From: Endozoicomonas ascidiicola
Lineage (GTDB): Bacteria; Pseudomonadota; Gammaproteobacteria; Pseudomonadales; Endozoicomonadaceae
DNA: 64,000 bases
Assembly: GCF_001646945.1 (NCBI RefSeq)
Contig: NZ_LUTV01000006.1
Coordinates: 30,972 to 94,971 of the forward strand
Direction of reading: 5' to 3'
Shown: positions 6,992-17,607 of the stretch, one piece after another
Layout of the letters: each line of letters begins with the position of its first letter
Position numbering within the stretch: the stretch's first letter is position 1
Translations under genes and position numbers: made by a program
Notes under the pieces: model-generated
The model's input: only the letters and a program-made list of their open reading frames with translations
The model's database searches: none
Told to the model about the DNA's origin: nothing

Positions 6992-9313
6992 TCAGAACGG
7001 TGTTCCCAAAGAGAACTGGAACGTCTGAGTTTCATCCTCGCCTTTGGAGTTCAGCGCTTTAGCCAAACTAAACGTCAACGGACCCAGTGGTGTAATCCAG
7101 GTAAGACCCAAACCACCGCTATAGCGCAGCTCGTTTAACTTAGGCTTAGTACAATCTTTAAGGTCGGCAGTGGTACTACAGGAAGTATCAAACACATTAC
7201 CGTAATCAAAGAAAACACTGGTTCGCAAGGAACGCTGATCTTTCACAAAAGGTAATGGGAAGAGCACTTCAAAAGTACCTTCCACCAGAACATTACCACC
7301 GATGCTGTTCAGATCCCCGGCATTATCGTTCTGAGGTGCTTTTGGCCCGAGAGAGTTATCTTTAAAACCCCGGACAGAACCAAAGCCACCGGCATAGAAA
7401 TTTTCAAAGAACGGAATTTCAGATGTGCTGCCATAAGCATCACCATAACCCAGACGGGCTGCGAAACGCGCAGTCAGGCTGCGGGTAATCGGCTGAAAAT
7501 ACTGCCCCTTATAAACCAGTTTGTAGAACGTGGTCGTGGAGCCCGGAGCAGCAGCAGACAACGACAGGCTCTGAGAGTGCCCCGCCGTAGGCAACAGGCC
7601 ACGGTTCAATTCGGACTGAGACCAGGCTAACGATGTTTTGATGTTGGTAAACTTTTTACCTTCTTCATCAAGATACTCTGTAATGACTTTTGGCGTACCT
7701 GAGCCTGTTGAAATCTCAGTACCATCAACACCCAGACTAAAACTGACGGATTCCGTTTCAGACAGCGGGTAACCATATCGAACATTCCCGCCGAAGGTGT
7801 CCGCAGCGTAGCTTGAAATATCCGTATCGCTGTAGTCATAGGTTCTGTAATACACGTCAAACCCACGGGAAACACCATCGATGGTGTAGTACGGATCCAT
7901 GAAGCTGAAGTTATAGAGTTGGCTGACATCACTCTTGTTCAGACCAACGCTGACTTTGTTACCGGAACCCAGGAAGTTACTTTGGCTGACAGAGCCACCC
8001 AACAGCAAACCATCGGATTGCGAGAAACCCACACTGGCGGTCACACTGCCAGAAGGCTGCTCTTCGACGGTGTAGTTAACGTCGATCTGGTCATTGGTTC
8101 CAGGTACCGGTGGCGTTTCTACGTTGACTTCTTTGAAGTAACCCAGACGCTCAAGACGCACCTTGGACTGCTCAATTTTATGGGTACTGGCGGACGCACC
8201 TTCCATCTGACGCATTTCACGGCGCAGTACTTCGTCATCCGTCTTGGTATTACCGGAGAAGTTTATCCGACGGACGTAAGCACGACGACCCGGATCAACA
8301 AAGAACGTCAACTCAACCGTTTGATTATCGTGATCGGGTTTTGGAATACCAGTGATGTTGGCAAATGTATACCCTTCATTCCCCAATCGACGGCTGAGAA
8401 TTTCTTCCGTGGTGGTGATCAACTTACGAGAGAACACCTGATCCTTTCTCGCCAACAGCAGTTTTTCAGCTTCCGCTTCCGGAATTACCAGATCACCAGC
8501 CAATTTAACGTCACTGATCGTGTATTTATCACCTTCATCAATATTGGTGGTGATATAAACGCTTTGCTTATCCGGGCTGATGGAAACCTGAGTAGACGTA
8601 ATATTGAAATTAATATAGCCGCGATCCAGATACCAGGACCTTAACCGCTCCAAATCACCAGAAAGTTTTTCACGGGAATATTTATCAGCAGAGGTAAAGA
8701 ACTGATACCACTCAGCCGTTTGAAGCTCAAACAACTCCAGCAGTTCTTCTTTTGGAAAAGCGTTATTGCCCACAATATTCATATGTTGAATCGTGGCAAC
8801 CTTGCCTTCCTTCACATCAATACCGAGTTTTACACGATTACGGGGCTGTGGCTCCACATTCGCTGTAATACTTGCGCCATAACGACCCTGAGCAACGTAC
8901 TGACGCTCAAGCTCCAGACGAATACCTTCAAGGGTTGCCTGCTGAAAGATTTCACCTTCAGCCAAGCCCGAACGTTCAAGACCTTTCATCAGGTCTTCTG
9001 TTTTTATGGCTTTGTTGCCTTTGATATCAATAGCGCTGATCGAAGGCCGCTCAACCACCGCAACCACCAGCACATTGCCATCCCGGGACATACGAATATC
9101 ATTAAAGTAGCCTGTCTGGTACAGAGCTCGAGTTGCTCCGGCTATTTCAGGCGATTGAATATCGTCTCCAACCTCCATAGGCAGAGCATTAAAAACTGTT
9201 CCGGCTGAAACCCGCTGAAGGCCATCAATCCGGATATCTGAGACGACAAAGGCGTTGGCGCCAGGCGCCATGGCTAGTGAGCCAATCAGCAGAGACAACA
9301 GTGATCGCTTCAT
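6992..9313 (-). CDS. bamA: Outer-membrane protein assembly factor BamA
   Basis: 773 residues. BamA is the Omp85-family core of the BAM complex that inserts beta-barrel proteins into the outer membrane. It has a signal peptide ending GANA (about residue 21), five POTRA repeats (about 22-420, beginning FVVSDIRIDGLQRV), and a C-terminal 16-strand barrel with the conserved GSVRGF loop motif and a terminal Phe. The neighbours rseP upstream and skp downstream are as usual. A long antisense ORF inside it is a shadow. Confidence 0.96.
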   Translation of the reverse strand: MKRSLLSLLIGSLAMAPGANAFVVSDIRIDGLQRVSAGTVFNALPMEVGDDIQSPEIAGATRALYQTGYFNDIRMSRDGNVLVVAVVERPSISAIDIKGNKAIKTEDLMKGLERSGLAEGEIFQQATLEGIRLELERQYVAQGRYGASITANVEPQPRNRVKLGIDVKEGKVATIQHMNIVGNNAFPKEELLELFELQTAEWYQFFTSADKYSREKLSGDLERLRSWYLDRGYINFNITSTQVSISPDKQSVYITTNIDEGDKYTISDVKLAGDLVIPEAEAEKLLLARKDQVFSRKLITTTEEILSRRLGNEGYTFANITGIPKPDHDNQTVELTFFVDPGRRAYVRRINFSGNTKTDDEVLRREMRQMEGASASTHKIEQSKVRLERLGYFKEVNVETPPVPGTNDQIDVNYTVEEQPSGSVTASVGFSQSDGLLLGGSVSQSNFLGSGNKVSVGLNKSDVSQLYNFSFMDPYYTIDGVSRGFDVYYRTYDYSDTDISSYAADTFGGNVRYGYPLSETESVSFSLGVDGTEISTGSGTPKVITEYLDEEGKKFTNIKTSLAWSQSELNRGLLPTAGHSQSLSLSAAAPGSTTTFYKLVYKGQYFQPITRSLTARFAARLGYGDAYGSTSEIPFFENFYAGGFGSVRGFKDNSLGPKAPQNDNAGDLNSIGGNVLVEGTFEVLFPLPFVKDQRSLRTSVFFDYGNVFDTSCSTTADLKDCTKPKLNELRYSGGLGLTWITPLGPLTFSLAKALNSKGEDETQTFQFSLGTPF

Positions 9314-9430
9314 GGAATCCGTTCTTATCCGTGTTCATTGTGCATTAACGTGAAAAACATAATACTTCAACGTTCTTCGCTAGTCGCAGAGAAGACAATG
9401 CTTCTCCATCCATAATTAAGCCTGTTAAGA

Positions 9431-10831
9431 CTACTGAAACAAACGACTCAAGTCGTTATACATGGCCAGCATCATGACGCCGGCCACCAGAGTCACACCC
9501 ACTTTTATACCAAAAGTTTGAGCCTGCTCTGAAAGCGGTTTGCCTCTTACCAGCTCCACCAGATAAAACAGTAGATGACCACCATCCAGCACCGGTATAG
9601 GAAGTAGATTTAATACGCCAAGGCTGACACTCAACATGGCCAGAAAATAGAGAAAATTCTCAAGCCCTGATTCAAAGGACGCGCCAGCCACTTTAGCAAT
9701 GGTTATCGGACCACTCAAGTTTTTCACTGAAACCAGCCCTTTAATCATCTTCCAGATGGACTCCAGTGTCATACTTGTCAGCGACCAGGTGGCTTCTGCA
9801 CCTTTTACCAAAGCATCCACAGGGCCATATTGAAGATGACGAATCATGGCTTCAGGCCAACTGACCCCGGCAACACCGGCACCAATGTACCCGGTCTTAA
9901 CACCCTCCACTTCTCGACTACCAGGGATCAAATCAAGAGCGACCGGGGCTCCGTCACGAAGAACGTCCAGTTGAACAAGTGTCTCTGGGTTGGCACGAAT
10001 AATCTCGACAAAATGCATCCAGTCGAAAACCGGTTCGCCGTTGGCTTCAAGAACGGTATCACCGGATAACAGGCCATCTCGATGGGCCGCACCCTCTTCA
10101 GCGACCTGGCCGATCACCGCAGGAATTTCAGGGGAAAAAGGAATAATACCAAGAGAACGAATGGGGTCTGGCTGCTCTTCACCTACCAGCCAGCGGGAAA
10201 TCTGAACCGTTTTATCGCGAACCGGGCTATCAGACGCCACCTCCCCAGGCACGCCCGGCTGCACAGCAAAGGTAACCGAACCAGTTTCGCCAAGACTGCC
10301 CAGCAGTTCCATATTGACAGACTGCCAGCCCGGCGTCTCCACGCCATCCACTGCAACAATTTCATCACCGGGTAAAATACCCGCAACCGCGGCGGGGGAT
10401 TCTGGCAACACCTCGCCCACCTGAGGCATTAACGTGCGAACACCCACCAGATACATCAACCAGAGAGCCACTATTGCCAGTAGAAAATTCGCAATAGGCC
10501 CCGCAGCCACAATCGCAATTCGCGAAAGAACGGGCTGACTATTAAACGACAGGTGTTTTTCTTCATCGGAAACCGGACCTTCGCGCTCGTCCAGCATTTT
10601 TACATAGCCGCCCAGAGGAATCAGGGCAATGGAATATTCAGTACCCTGTCGATCGGTTCGACTCCAAAGCGACTTACCAAAACCGACAGAAAAACGTAGC
10701 ACCTTCACACCGCATCGGCGCGCTACCCAAAAATGACCAAACTCATGAATACTCACCAGAATACCCAGTGTAATCACAAAGGCAAAAATAGTTTGAACGG
10801 AGCTTCCCACTTGCGCCAACAGCATTTCCAT
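9431..10831 (-). CDS. rseP: Site-2 intramembrane zinc metalloprotease RseP
   Basis: 466 residues. RseP cleaves anti-sigma-E RseA and remnant signal peptides within the inner membrane. The zinc motif HEFGH is at residues 29-33 in the first transmembrane helix. Two PDZ domains lie in the middle (GEVLPESPAAVAGILPGDEIVAVDG and GAAHRDGLLSGDTVLEANG regions). PVLDGGHLLFY near the C-terminus gives the third metal ligand. It starts two bases after the dxr stop, so the two are coupled. Confidence 0.96.
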   Translation of the reverse strand: MEMLLAQVGSSVQTIFAFVITLGILVSIHEFGHFWVARRCGVKVLRFSVGFGKSLWSRTDRQGTEYSIALIPLGGYVKMLDEREGPVSDEEKHLSFNSQPVLSRIAIVAAGPIANFLLAIVALWLMYLVGVRTLMPQVGEVLPESPAAVAGILPGDEIVAVDGVETPGWQSVNMELLGSLGETGSVTFAVQPGVPGEVASDSPVRDKTVQISRWLVGEEQPDPIRSLGIIPFSPEIPAVIGQVAEEGAAHRDGLLSGDTVLEANGEPVFDWMHFVEIIRANPETLVQLDVLRDGAPVALDLIPGSREVEGVKTGYIGAGVAGVSWPEAMIRHLQYGPVDALVKGAEATWSLTSMTLESIWKMIKGLVSVKNLSGPITIAKVAGASFESGLENFLYFLAMLSVSLGVLNLLPIPVLDGGHLLFYLVELVRGKPLSEQAQTFGIKVGVTLVAGVMMLAMYNDLSRLFQ

Positions 10832-10833
10832 AG

Positions 10834-12036
10834 TTACGCAACACCCTGCAATTGAGATACTTGTTTCTGTGCCAGATCACGAGCTTCTTTATCCGCTTCC
10901 AACACCAGTTCCAATTCGGTAGCACTCACTACCGATAATGTCTGAAGCGTTGCATCAATAACATCAGGAATGCGATCAAAACGCAGTTTGCGATTTAAAA
11001 AGGCGCCCACGGCCACTTCATTAGCGGCGTTCATCATAGCCGCTGCAGTTCCACCGCTGACTGCCACATCCTGAGCCAGTTTCAGACAACGATAGCGATT
11101 CATATCAGGCACTTGAAAGTCCAGACGAGCCACCTCCATCAATGACAAAGGCGCCACACCGGAAGGAATCCTTTCTGGCCATGCCAGCGCATGAGCAATG
11201 GGGGTTCGCATATCAGGATTGCCCATTTGAGCCAGTACGGAGCCGTCAATATAGTCCACCATGGAGTGAATCACACTTTGAGGGTGAATCACTACTTCCA
11301 CCTGATCAGGCCTTGCATCAAACAGCCAGCAGGCTTCGATAAACTCAAGGCCTTTATTCATCATGGTGGCGGAATCCACGGAAATTTTACGTCCCATGCT
11401 CCAGTTCGGATGTGCACACGCTTGCTCTGGGGTAATCTGCGCGTAGCTTTCCACGGGTGCGTTGCGGAATGGCCCACCAGACGCCGTTAACAATATGCGC
11501 CGGACACCGGTAACCTCAAGCCCCTGTTGATAATTGCCCGGAAGACACTGAAAAATCGCATTATGCTCACTATCAATAGGCAACAAAACAGAGCCCGATG
11601 CTTTCACTGCATCCATAAACAAAGCACCGGTCATGACCAGCGCTTCTTTATTGGCCAGAAGGATTTTCTTTCCTGCGTTGACTGCTGCCATGGTTGGCGC
11701 CAACCCCGCAGCGCCAACAATGGCCGCCATCACCACATCAACATCGGCATCAGAAGCTGCACTGCACATAGCTTCCACACCAATATCCAAGGCCAACTTT
11801 ATGCCTTCTTGCGTCAACACACTCTGTATTTTTTTTGCAGCATCAGCATCCGCCATCACCACCCGTTGAGGGCGAAACTGCCGAATCTGCTCGAGCATCA
11901 CATCACTATTCTGACCAGCAACCAGTGAATGCACCTGATAACGATCCGGGTTACGGGCAATAACATTCAGAGTGCTTTTGCCAATAGACCCGGTAGAGCC
12001 CAGCACGCACACCTGCTGAATAGAAGCTGACGTCAT
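10834..12036 (-). CDS. dxr: 1-deoxy-D-xylulose 5-phosphate reductoisomerase
   Basis: 400 residues. Dxr converts DXP to MEP with NADPH, the committed step of non-mevalonate isoprenoid synthesis. Visible are the N-terminal [19 protein letters not shown] loop, [15 protein letters not shown] (metal and substrate site) and the [18 protein letters not shown] segment. It lies between cdsA and rseP, with gaps of 4 and 2 bp. Confidence 0.97.
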   Translation of the reverse strand: MTSASIQQVCVLGSTGSIGKSTLNVIARNPDRYQVHSLVAGQNSDVMLEQIRQFRPQRVVMADADAAKKIQSVLTQEGIKLALDIGVEAMCSAASDADVDVVMAAIVGAAGLAPTMAAVNAGKKILLANKEALVMTGALFMDAVKASGSVLLPIDSEHNAIFQCLPGNYQQGLEVTGVRRILLTASGGPFRNAPVESYAQITPEQACAHPNWSMGRKISVDSATMMNKGLEFIEACWLFDARPDQVEVVIHPQSVIHSMVDYIDGSVLAQMGNPDMRTPIAHALAWPERIPSGVAPLSLMEVARLDFQVPDMNRYRCLKLAQDVAVSGGTAAAMMNAANEVAVGAFLNRKLRFDRIPDVIDATLQTLSVVSATELELVLEADKEARDLAQKQVSQLQGVA

Positions 12037-12040
12037 TCAG

Positions 12041-12844
12041 TTATATTCCTCTGAAAACCAAAACTGTCAGTAAGTAAATCGGGACTGCGGCGGTGAGACT
12101 GTCAATTCGATCCATCACGCCCCCATGCCCGGGAAGAAGACTACCACTATCTTTCACTCCCCGTTCGCGCTTCAGGACACTTTCCCAAAGATCACCAAGC
12201 ACCGAGAACAAAACGGTGGCGATGGTCGTCAATAAAAAGAATACGCCTCGATCCAATCCATTTCGGCCTACCATAATCGCAACAGCAGCCAAAAGCACAG
12301 CCAAGAGCAGACCTCCAACTAATCCTTCCAGGGTTTTTTTGGGGCTGACACGCTCAATCAATTTTGTCCGACCAAATCGTTTGCCGGCAAAATACGCCCC
12401 ACAATCCGCCGCCCAGACGATCACAAGCACCGTTGCAATCTGCATGGAGGCATCACCCATCTGCTTCATGATATAAAGCGAGAACCACGCAGGAACCAGA
12501 GTCAATACACCCATAACCAAACGAATGTAGCGATTTTTAAGACAGACTTTGCTTTTCGGATAACCCTTTACCAACATCAGTGACACCAGCCACCACACAC
12601 CGGCAATAGCAAGCATCCAATTGGTTGGCATATAAATAGAGGCTGCGCATAAGGCACCAATAGCGAAAGCATAAAGCAATCGGGGCAGTTTACACTCAAA
12701 GCCAGAGAGATTTGCCCACTCCCAGGCGCCTATCATAATGATCAAGCCGATAAATAATGCAAATCCGGTTAATGGCAGGAGAAACACTCCTGCCAGAGCC
12801 AGCGGCGCTAATATCAAGGCAGTTATAATTCTTTGTTTCAGCAC
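12041..12844 (-). CDS. cdsA: Phosphatidate cytidylyltransferase
   Basis: 267 residues, with several membrane-spanning segments. CdsA makes CDP-diacylglycerol for all phospholipids. The C-terminal family signature is present: SVLKRERGVKDSGSLLPGHG, then GVMDRIDSL. The 5' end overlaps uppS by 7 bp, and dxr follows after 4 bp. Confidence 0.95.
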   Translation of the reverse strand: MLKQRIITALILAPLALAGVFLLPLTGFALFIGLIIMIGAWEWANLSGFECKLPRLLYAFAIGALCAASIYMPTNWMLAIAGVWWLVSLMLVKGYPKSKVCLKNRYIRLVMGVLTLVPAWFSLYIMKQMGDASMQIATVLVIVWAADCGAYFAGKRFGRTKLIERVSPKKTLEGLVGGLLLAVLLAAVAIMVGRNGLDRGVFFLLTTIATVLFSVLGDLWESVLKRERGVKDSGSLLPGHGGVMDRIDSLTAAVPIYLLTVLVFRGI

Positions 12845-13581
12845 GCAGTTTCAGCCTCCACCTGCTCGCTGGTTTTGCCAAATCGTCGCTGTCGGCAGGA
12901 ATAATTCGACAATGCCTGTCGAAATGCATCCCGCCCAAAATCCGGCCATAAAGTTTCGGTAAAATAAAATTCGCTATAGGCACACTGCCAGAGCAAAAAG
13001 TTACTGATTCGTTGTTCGCCACTGGTTCTGATTAACAGATCTGGCACTGGAAGCCCCGCCGTACTGAGATGACTCTCCAGTACAGACTCAGTGATATCTT
13101 CCGGCCGCAACTCCCCGCGGGATACTTTTTCCGCAACCTGTTTGGATGCCTGAGTAATATCCCACATACCGCCGTAGTTTGCTGCAATCACCAGAGTGAC
13201 TGCATAATCTTCCGCGGTGGACGCTTCGGCTTCACGAATGTACTTTTGAATATCCCTGCTGAACCGGGAAGTATCACCAATCACTTTCAGGCGAATCCGG
13301 TTCTTTTTAAGCTTGCCAGTCTCTTTTTTCAGCGCTCGCAAAAACAGGCGCATAAGGCCATTCACTTCAATAGCAGGTCGATTCCAGTTCTCACTGCTAA
13401 ACGCAAACAGCGTCAGCACTTCAACGCCAAAATCGCCACAGGCCTCAACCACTTCACGTACCCGCTCAACACCAGCGCGGTGACCGGAAAGCCCGGGCAG
13501 GTTGTTCTTTTTGGCCCAGCGATTGTTACCATCAAGAATTATTGCGACATGGCGAGGCAGGTTCTCTGGCAGACTCTCCAT
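12838..13581 (-). CDS. uppS: Undecaprenyl diphosphate synthase
   Basis: UppS builds the C55 lipid carrier for peptidoglycan and LPS by cis-prenyl transfer. Family motifs are HVAIILDGNNRWAKK (catalytic Asp; Leu stands where Met is usual), LTLFAFSSENW, and DLLIRTSGEQRISNFLLWQ with AYSEF near the C-terminus. The ATG at 13581 has AGGA seven bases upstream and gives 247 residues. Longer in-frame starts exist at 13629 (ATG) and 13647 (TTG) without a good ribosome site. It overlaps cdsA by 7 bp. Confidence 0.95.
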   Translation of the reverse strand: MESLPENLPRHVAIILDGNNRWAKKNNLPGLSGHRAGVERVREVVEACGDFGVEVLTLFAFSSENWNRPAIEVNGLMRLFLRALKKETGKLKKNRIRLKVIGDTSRFSRDIQKYIREAEASTAEDYAVTLVIAANYGGMWDITQASKQVAEKVSRGELRPEDITESVLESHLSTAGLPVPDLLIRTSGEQRISNFLLWQCAYSEFYFTETLWPDFGRDAFRQALSNYSCRQRRFGKTSEQVEAETAC

Positions 13582-13813
13582 AAGAGAATCCTGATTATGA
13601 CTGCTTGACTGAGATGAGGAGTTGGCCATGAATAAAAGATCTGACAATGGGCAGGTTCAATAAGTGTAACTTTCAACCTTGAAGGAGCCAGCAACAAAAA
13701 GCAAGCTCATGATGACACATATATGACAACTGACGCCTGCTTTATTCAAAGGGAGCAGCCTATGCGTACTCCCAATGTCAGCCCCAGCCGAGGCCAGACA
13801 GTAAAGCCAGCAA

Positions 13814-14374
13814 TCAGATCGCCATCAAATCCTGCTCTTTTGCAGCGAGGCTTTTATCTGCCTCAGCAACAAAATGATCAGTCAGCTTCTGAATATCATC
13901 CTGAGCACGACGCTCATCGTCCTCACTGATCTCTTTTTCTTTTTCCAGCTCTTTCACGTCTGCCAAAGCATCACGACGAATATTGCGAATCGCAATTCGA
14001 GCATGCTCAGCATCCGCACGCGCTTGCTTGGTGTAACCCTTACGAGTCTCTTCCGTCAACGGCGGCAGAGGGATACGAATCACTTCTCCGGCAGTCGAAG
14101 GATTCAGCCCCAGATCAGACTTCATGATCGCCTTTTCAATATCCGGAACCGCTTGTCTTTCCCAGACACGTACCGCCAGCGTACGACCATCTTCTACAGA
14201 AATGTTCGCCAGCTGGCTGAGCGGTGTTTCAGAACCGTAGTAAGAAACACGAACACCGTCCAAAAGACTTGGATGAGCACGACCCGTACGAATCTTGTTG
14301 AAGGCAACCGTCAACGATTCAATGGTTTTACCCATGCGCTCTTTAGCATCATCTTTAATTTCATTGATCATCAT
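13814..14374 (-). CDS. frr: Ribosome recycling factor
   Basis: 186 residues, standard length. RRF, with EF-G, splits post-termination ribosomes. Family segments are [45 protein letters not shown], and the C-terminal [26 protein letters not shown]. The start shares a base with the pyrH stop (TAATG), so translation is coupled. A second ATG three bases in is equally usable. Confidence 0.97.
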   Translation of the reverse strand: MMINEIKDDAKERMGKTIESLTVAFNKIRTGRAHPSLLDGVRVSYYGSETPLSQLANISVEDGRTLAVRVWERQAVPDIEKAIMKSDLGLNPSTAGEVIRIPLPPLTEETRKGYTKQARADAEHARIAIRNIRRDALADVKELEKEKEISEDDERRAQDDIQKLTDHFVAEADKSLAAKEQDLMAI

Positions 14375-15105
14375 TAACCCCCGTTTACCAGTGTACCTTC
14401 ATTACCACCAACCACCAGATTCAGCAGCGCGCCAGACTTATTCATGTTAAATACACGAACCGGCATCTGCTGATCGCGTACCAAGCAGATAGCGGTTAAA
14501 TCCATCACGCCCAACTTACGCTCAAGGACATCATCATAGGTCAGCTGATCAAATTTCACCGCATCTGAGTGCTTCACCGGATCTTTGTCATAGACACCAT
14601 CCACCTTGGTCGCCTTCAATACTGCATCCGCACCCACCTCAATGCCTCGCAGGCAAGCAGCGGTATCGGTAGTAAAGAACGGGTTACCGGTTCCGGCAGA
14701 AAAGATCACCACATCACCGGTACCCAGATATCGGATAGCACGACGATGGTCGTAATGTTCAACCACACCACTGATGGGTGTTGCTGACATCACACGAGTA
14801 TTGATATTGGAACGTTCCAGAGCATCGCGCATGGCCAGGGCATTCATGACCGTTGCCAGCATTCCCATATGATCGCCGGTCACCCGGTCTAGACCCGCCG
14901 CACTCAGCTGCGCACCGCGAAAAAGATTACCACCACCAATAACGATGCCTACCTGGACACCGATGCCAACCAGTTGACCGATCTCCAGCGCCATGCGATC
15001 CAGCACTTTGGGATCAATGCCAAACTCACCTTCGCCCTGCAGGGCTTCACCACTGAGTTTAAGCAGAATTCGTTTGTATTTGGGTTGACTATCACTTGCT
15101 GGCAT
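14374..15105 (-). CDS. pyrH: UMP kinase
   Basis: 243 residues. PyrH phosphorylates UMP to UDP and is a hexameric member of the amino-acid-kinase fold. N-terminal [20 protein letters not shown] binds ATP phosphates; [16 protein letters not shown] and the [16 protein letters not shown] loop bind the nucleotides. It lies between tsf and frr. A terminator separates it from tsf. Confidence 0.97.
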   Translation of the reverse strand: MPASDSQPKYKRILLKLSGEALQGEGEFGIDPKVLDRMALEIGQLVGIGVQVGIVIGGGNLFRGAQLSAAGLDRVTGDHMGMLATVMNALAMRDALERSNINTRVMSATPISGVVEHYDHRRAIRYLGTGDVVIFSAGTGNPFFTTDTAACLRGIEVGADAVLKATKVDGVYDKDPVKHSDAVKFDQLTYDDVLERKLGVMDLTAICLVRDQQMPVRVFNMNKSGALLNLVVGGNEGTLVNGG

Positions 15106-15186
15106 ATTCAGTTTCCGGATCTGTTAACAATACCCAATGCACATTCTACCTAGAAAGTGCGATAGGTATACACTCTTAATGGACAT

Positions 15187-15224
15187 AAAAAAGACCCGCC
15201 CTGTTATACAGAGCGGGTCTTTTT
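15187..15224. terminator. Hairpin terminator between tsf and pyrH
   Basis: A GC-rich stem AAAAAGACCCGC against GCGGGTCTTTTT, with a small loop around TTATA and flanking A and T runs, just downstream of the tsf stop on the minus strand. It is symmetric and so may act in both directions. pyrH downstream must have its own promoter or depend on read-through. Confidence 0.85.
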
Positions 15225-15228
15225 AAAC

Positions 15229-16089
15229 TTACAGTCCAGCTTGAGCGCGAACTTCAGCAGCGAAGTCTACAACTTCTTTCTCGATACCTTCACCCACTTC
15301 GAAACGTACGAAGGCAGCAACAGTGGCATCAGCCTGCTTGGCGAAAGCACCAACAGTCACTTCTGGGTTCTTAACGAAAGGCTGTTCAACCAGGCTGTTT
15401 TCAGCCAGGAATTTGCCGATACGACCGCCGATCATTTTCTCAACGATCTGCTCTGGCTTACCCGCCATGTCTGGCTGAGCCTTGATGATCTCTTTCTCTT
15501 TCTCAACGATCTCAGCAGGCATGTCTTCCGTGTTAACCACTTGTGGGTTAACCGCAGCAACGTGCATGGAAACATCGCGAGCGACGTCAGCGTTACCGCC
15601 TTCGAGCTTGGTCAGAACCGCAATACGGCTGTTGCCGTGTACGTAAGAACCAATCACGCCGCCTTCAACCAGAGCGATACGACGAACGCCGATGTTCTCA
15701 CCGATTTTCTGAACCAATGCCTGACGAGCAGTTTCCAACTCACCTTCCATCAGAACAGCAACGTCAGTTTCTTTACGATCGAACGCAGCATCAACAACAG
15801 ACTGAACATAGTTCAGGAAGTTGTCGTCACGGGCAACGAAGTCCGTTTCGCTGTTCACTTCAACCAGAACGCCGTAGCTGCCGTCTTCAGCAACTTTAAC
15901 AGCAACAATACCTTCAGCAGCGATACGACCTGCTTTTTTAGCAGCCTTCGCCTGACCGGATTTACGCATGTCTTCGATAGCAACTTCGATGTCACCATTG
16001 GCTTCAACCAGTGCTTTTTTGCACTCCATCATGCCCAGACCAGTGCGCTCGCGCAGTTCTTTTACCATTGCCGCACTAACTGCTGCCAT
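15229..16089 (-). CDS. tsf: Elongation factor Ts
   Basis: 286 residues. EF-Ts exchanges GDP for GTP on EF-Tu. The N-terminal UBA-like domain contains [18 protein letters not shown], and [12 protein letters not shown] is the EF-Tu core contact motif. It follows rpsB, with a 214-bp gap containing a hairpin. The long plus-strand ORF opposite it is a shadow. Confidence 0.97.
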   Translation of the reverse strand: MAAVSAAMVKELRERTGLGMMECKKALVEANGDIEVAIEDMRKSGQAKAAKKAGRIAAEGIVAVKVAEDGSYGVLVEVNSETDFVARDDNFLNYVQSVVDAAFDRKETDVAVLMEGELETARQALVQKIGENIGVRRIALVEGGVIGSYVHGNSRIAVLTKLEGGNADVARDVSMHVAAVNPQVVNTEDMPAEIVEKEKEIIKAQPDMAGKPEQIVEKMIGGRIGKFLAENSLVEQPFVKNPEVTVGAFAKQADATVAAFVRFEVGEGIEKEVVDFAAEVRAQAGL

Positions 16090-16176
16090 GATTGATTCCT
16101 CTCAAATTGAAATTTTATTTTCCGCCCCCCTGCTAATCACCGGAAGCGAACCAGAAAAGTTATTTTCACATCGGAA

Positions 16177-16199
16177 AAAAGGGGGCAAAGCCCCCTTTT
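16177..16199 (-). terminator. Hairpin in the rpsB-tsf gap, probable partial terminator
   Basis: A perfect stem AAAAGGGGGC/GCCCCCTTTT with a 3-base loop lies between the rpsB stop and the tsf start. On the minus strand it ends in a T run. Since tsf usually depends on the rpsB promoter, this may lower tsf expression by partial termination; that is inference. Confidence 0.7.
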
Positions 16200-16303
16200 A
16201 CTCCAAACCGTTTCTGCTTTTTTATCGACAACGCATCCAGGTCAGAACTGACACTTTATCGATCCGAAATCCAGAAACCGTCTGGAGCAGGATCTCAAGA
16301 ACC

Positions 16304-17134
16304 TCAGGCTTCTTCAGAACCTTCAGCAGCCGGAGCTTCAGATACTTCTGCCTTAGGAGCAGCTTCTTCTGCCTTAGGAGCAGCTTCTTCAGCTTTTGGT
16401 GCTTTTGGCGCTTCAGCAACTTCAACGAATTCGCTTTCAGTACCAGTGTTCGCGCGAGCACGGCCTTCCAGAATCACATCAGCAGCCGCTCTCAGGTACA
16501 GCTGAATAGCACGGATCGCATCATCGTTACCTGGGATGATGTAATCAACGCCTTCCGGGCTGGAGTTGGTGTCAACGATACCGATGACAGGGATACCCAG
16601 CTTGTTAGCTTCCTGAATAGCGATGCGCTCGTGCTCAACGTCGATAACGAACAGCGCGTCAGGCAGGCTACCCATGTCCTTGATACCGCCCAGACCACGA
16701 TCCAGCTTTTCCAGATCACGGGTGCGCATCAGAGCTTCTTTCTTGGTCAGCTTTTCAAAAGTACCATCGCCACTCTGGATTTCCAGGTCACGCAGACGCT
16801 TGATGGACTGACGAATAGTCTTGTAGTTGGTCAGCATGCCGCCGAGCCAGCGATGATCAACGTAAGGCATGCCACAACGGGATGCTTCTTCACGGATAAT
16901 CTTGCCAGCTGCACGCTTGGTGCCAACAAACATTACCTTGTTCTTGCCTTCAGCCAGCTTGCCAATGAACTGCAGAGCGCCGTTGAAAGCAGGCAGGGTG
17001 TGCTCAAGGTTGATGATATGAATCTTGTTGCGCGCACCAAAGATGAACTTGTTCATCTTTGGGTTCCAGTAGCGAGTCTGGTGACCGAAATGCACGCCGG
17101 CCTTGAGCATGTCACGCATAGTGACTTGAGTCAT
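16304..17134 (-). CDS. rpsB: 30S ribosomal protein S2
   Basis: 276 residues from the ATG at 17134, which is preceded by AGGAGATTCCC; a 12-codon upstream extension is not supported. The sequence begins [20 protein letters not shown], typical of S2. The C-terminal ~45 residues after [13 protein letters not shown] are an Ala/Glu/Lys/Pro-rich tail encoded partly by a perfect 21-bp duplication, longer than in E. coli S2. In enterobacteria rpsB-tsf is autoregulated through the rpsB leader; a ~100-base leader is present here but was not folded. Confidence 0.97.
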   Translation of the reverse strand: MTQVTMRDMLKAGVHFGHQTRYWNPKMNKFIFGARNKIHIINLEHTLPAFNGALQFIGKLAEGKNKVMFVGTKRAAGKIIREEASRCGMPYVDHRWLGGMLTNYKTIRQSIKRLRDLEIQSGDGTFEKLTKKEALMRTRDLEKLDRGLGGIKDMGSLPDALFVIDVEHERIAIQEANKLGIPVIGIVDTNSSPEGVDYIIPGNDDAIRAIQLYLRAAADVILEGRARANTGTESEFVEVAEAPKAPKAEEAAPKAEEAAPKAEVSEAPAAEGSEEA

Positions 17135-17607
17135 GGGAATCTCCTGATTCAGGGTTATGCCTCCATACACCCCATGCGTTCGACCCGTCTCTGACTAAAG
17201 ATAGGGCACCCGGAAGCATGTGTCGGTGTACGTGAGATCTATGTAACATTCATTAATTTCGAGCACAAACCGCCCAAATCATTGAGCTAATTTATCCTCA
17301 GCCGTTCTTCCTCCCGTTAACCGGTAAGAAAAACAAGCGACGCTTTATACCATATTCTGAAAATATCTGAAACTTTTTCATCCAACTGTATCGTACATAA
17401 GCGACATAATTCCATGGCGGACCATAGAAGATACAAAAACACCAAACATTGGGTAAGATGCTATCTAAAGGAAATAGCATTGAGCCTGTAGGTCGATAAT
17501 TCTGCAGGAATTGCCGACCAATCGCCCCGGCTGATCGTCGTACCGACCTGCAGATGCAAATCTGTTTCAATAAAAAAACCAGCATTTCAAACATCAGGAG
17601 CGTCATC
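17135..17607. other. Divergent promoter region between rpsB and the M32 carboxypeptidase gene
   Basis: This 473-bp gap has no convincing gene. On the minus strand, TTGTGC and TACATA separated by 17 bases (about 17240-17268) form a plausible rpsB promoter, leaving a leader of about 100 bases. A minus-strand open frame at 17298-17627 has no recognisable product and was rejected. Confidence 0.45.

Noticed and set aside
7919-8644. 241-codon plus-strand ORF
   Set aside because: Lies wholly antisense to bamA, with no recognisable protein.
15241-16095. 284-codon plus-strand ORF
   Set aside because: Antisense shadow of tsf; its residues follow from tsf codons.
15968-17194. 408-codon plus-strand ORF opposite rpsB and the start of tsf
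   Set aside because: Antisense to two ribosomal-operon genes; low-complexity Phe/Ser/Arg runs, no family.
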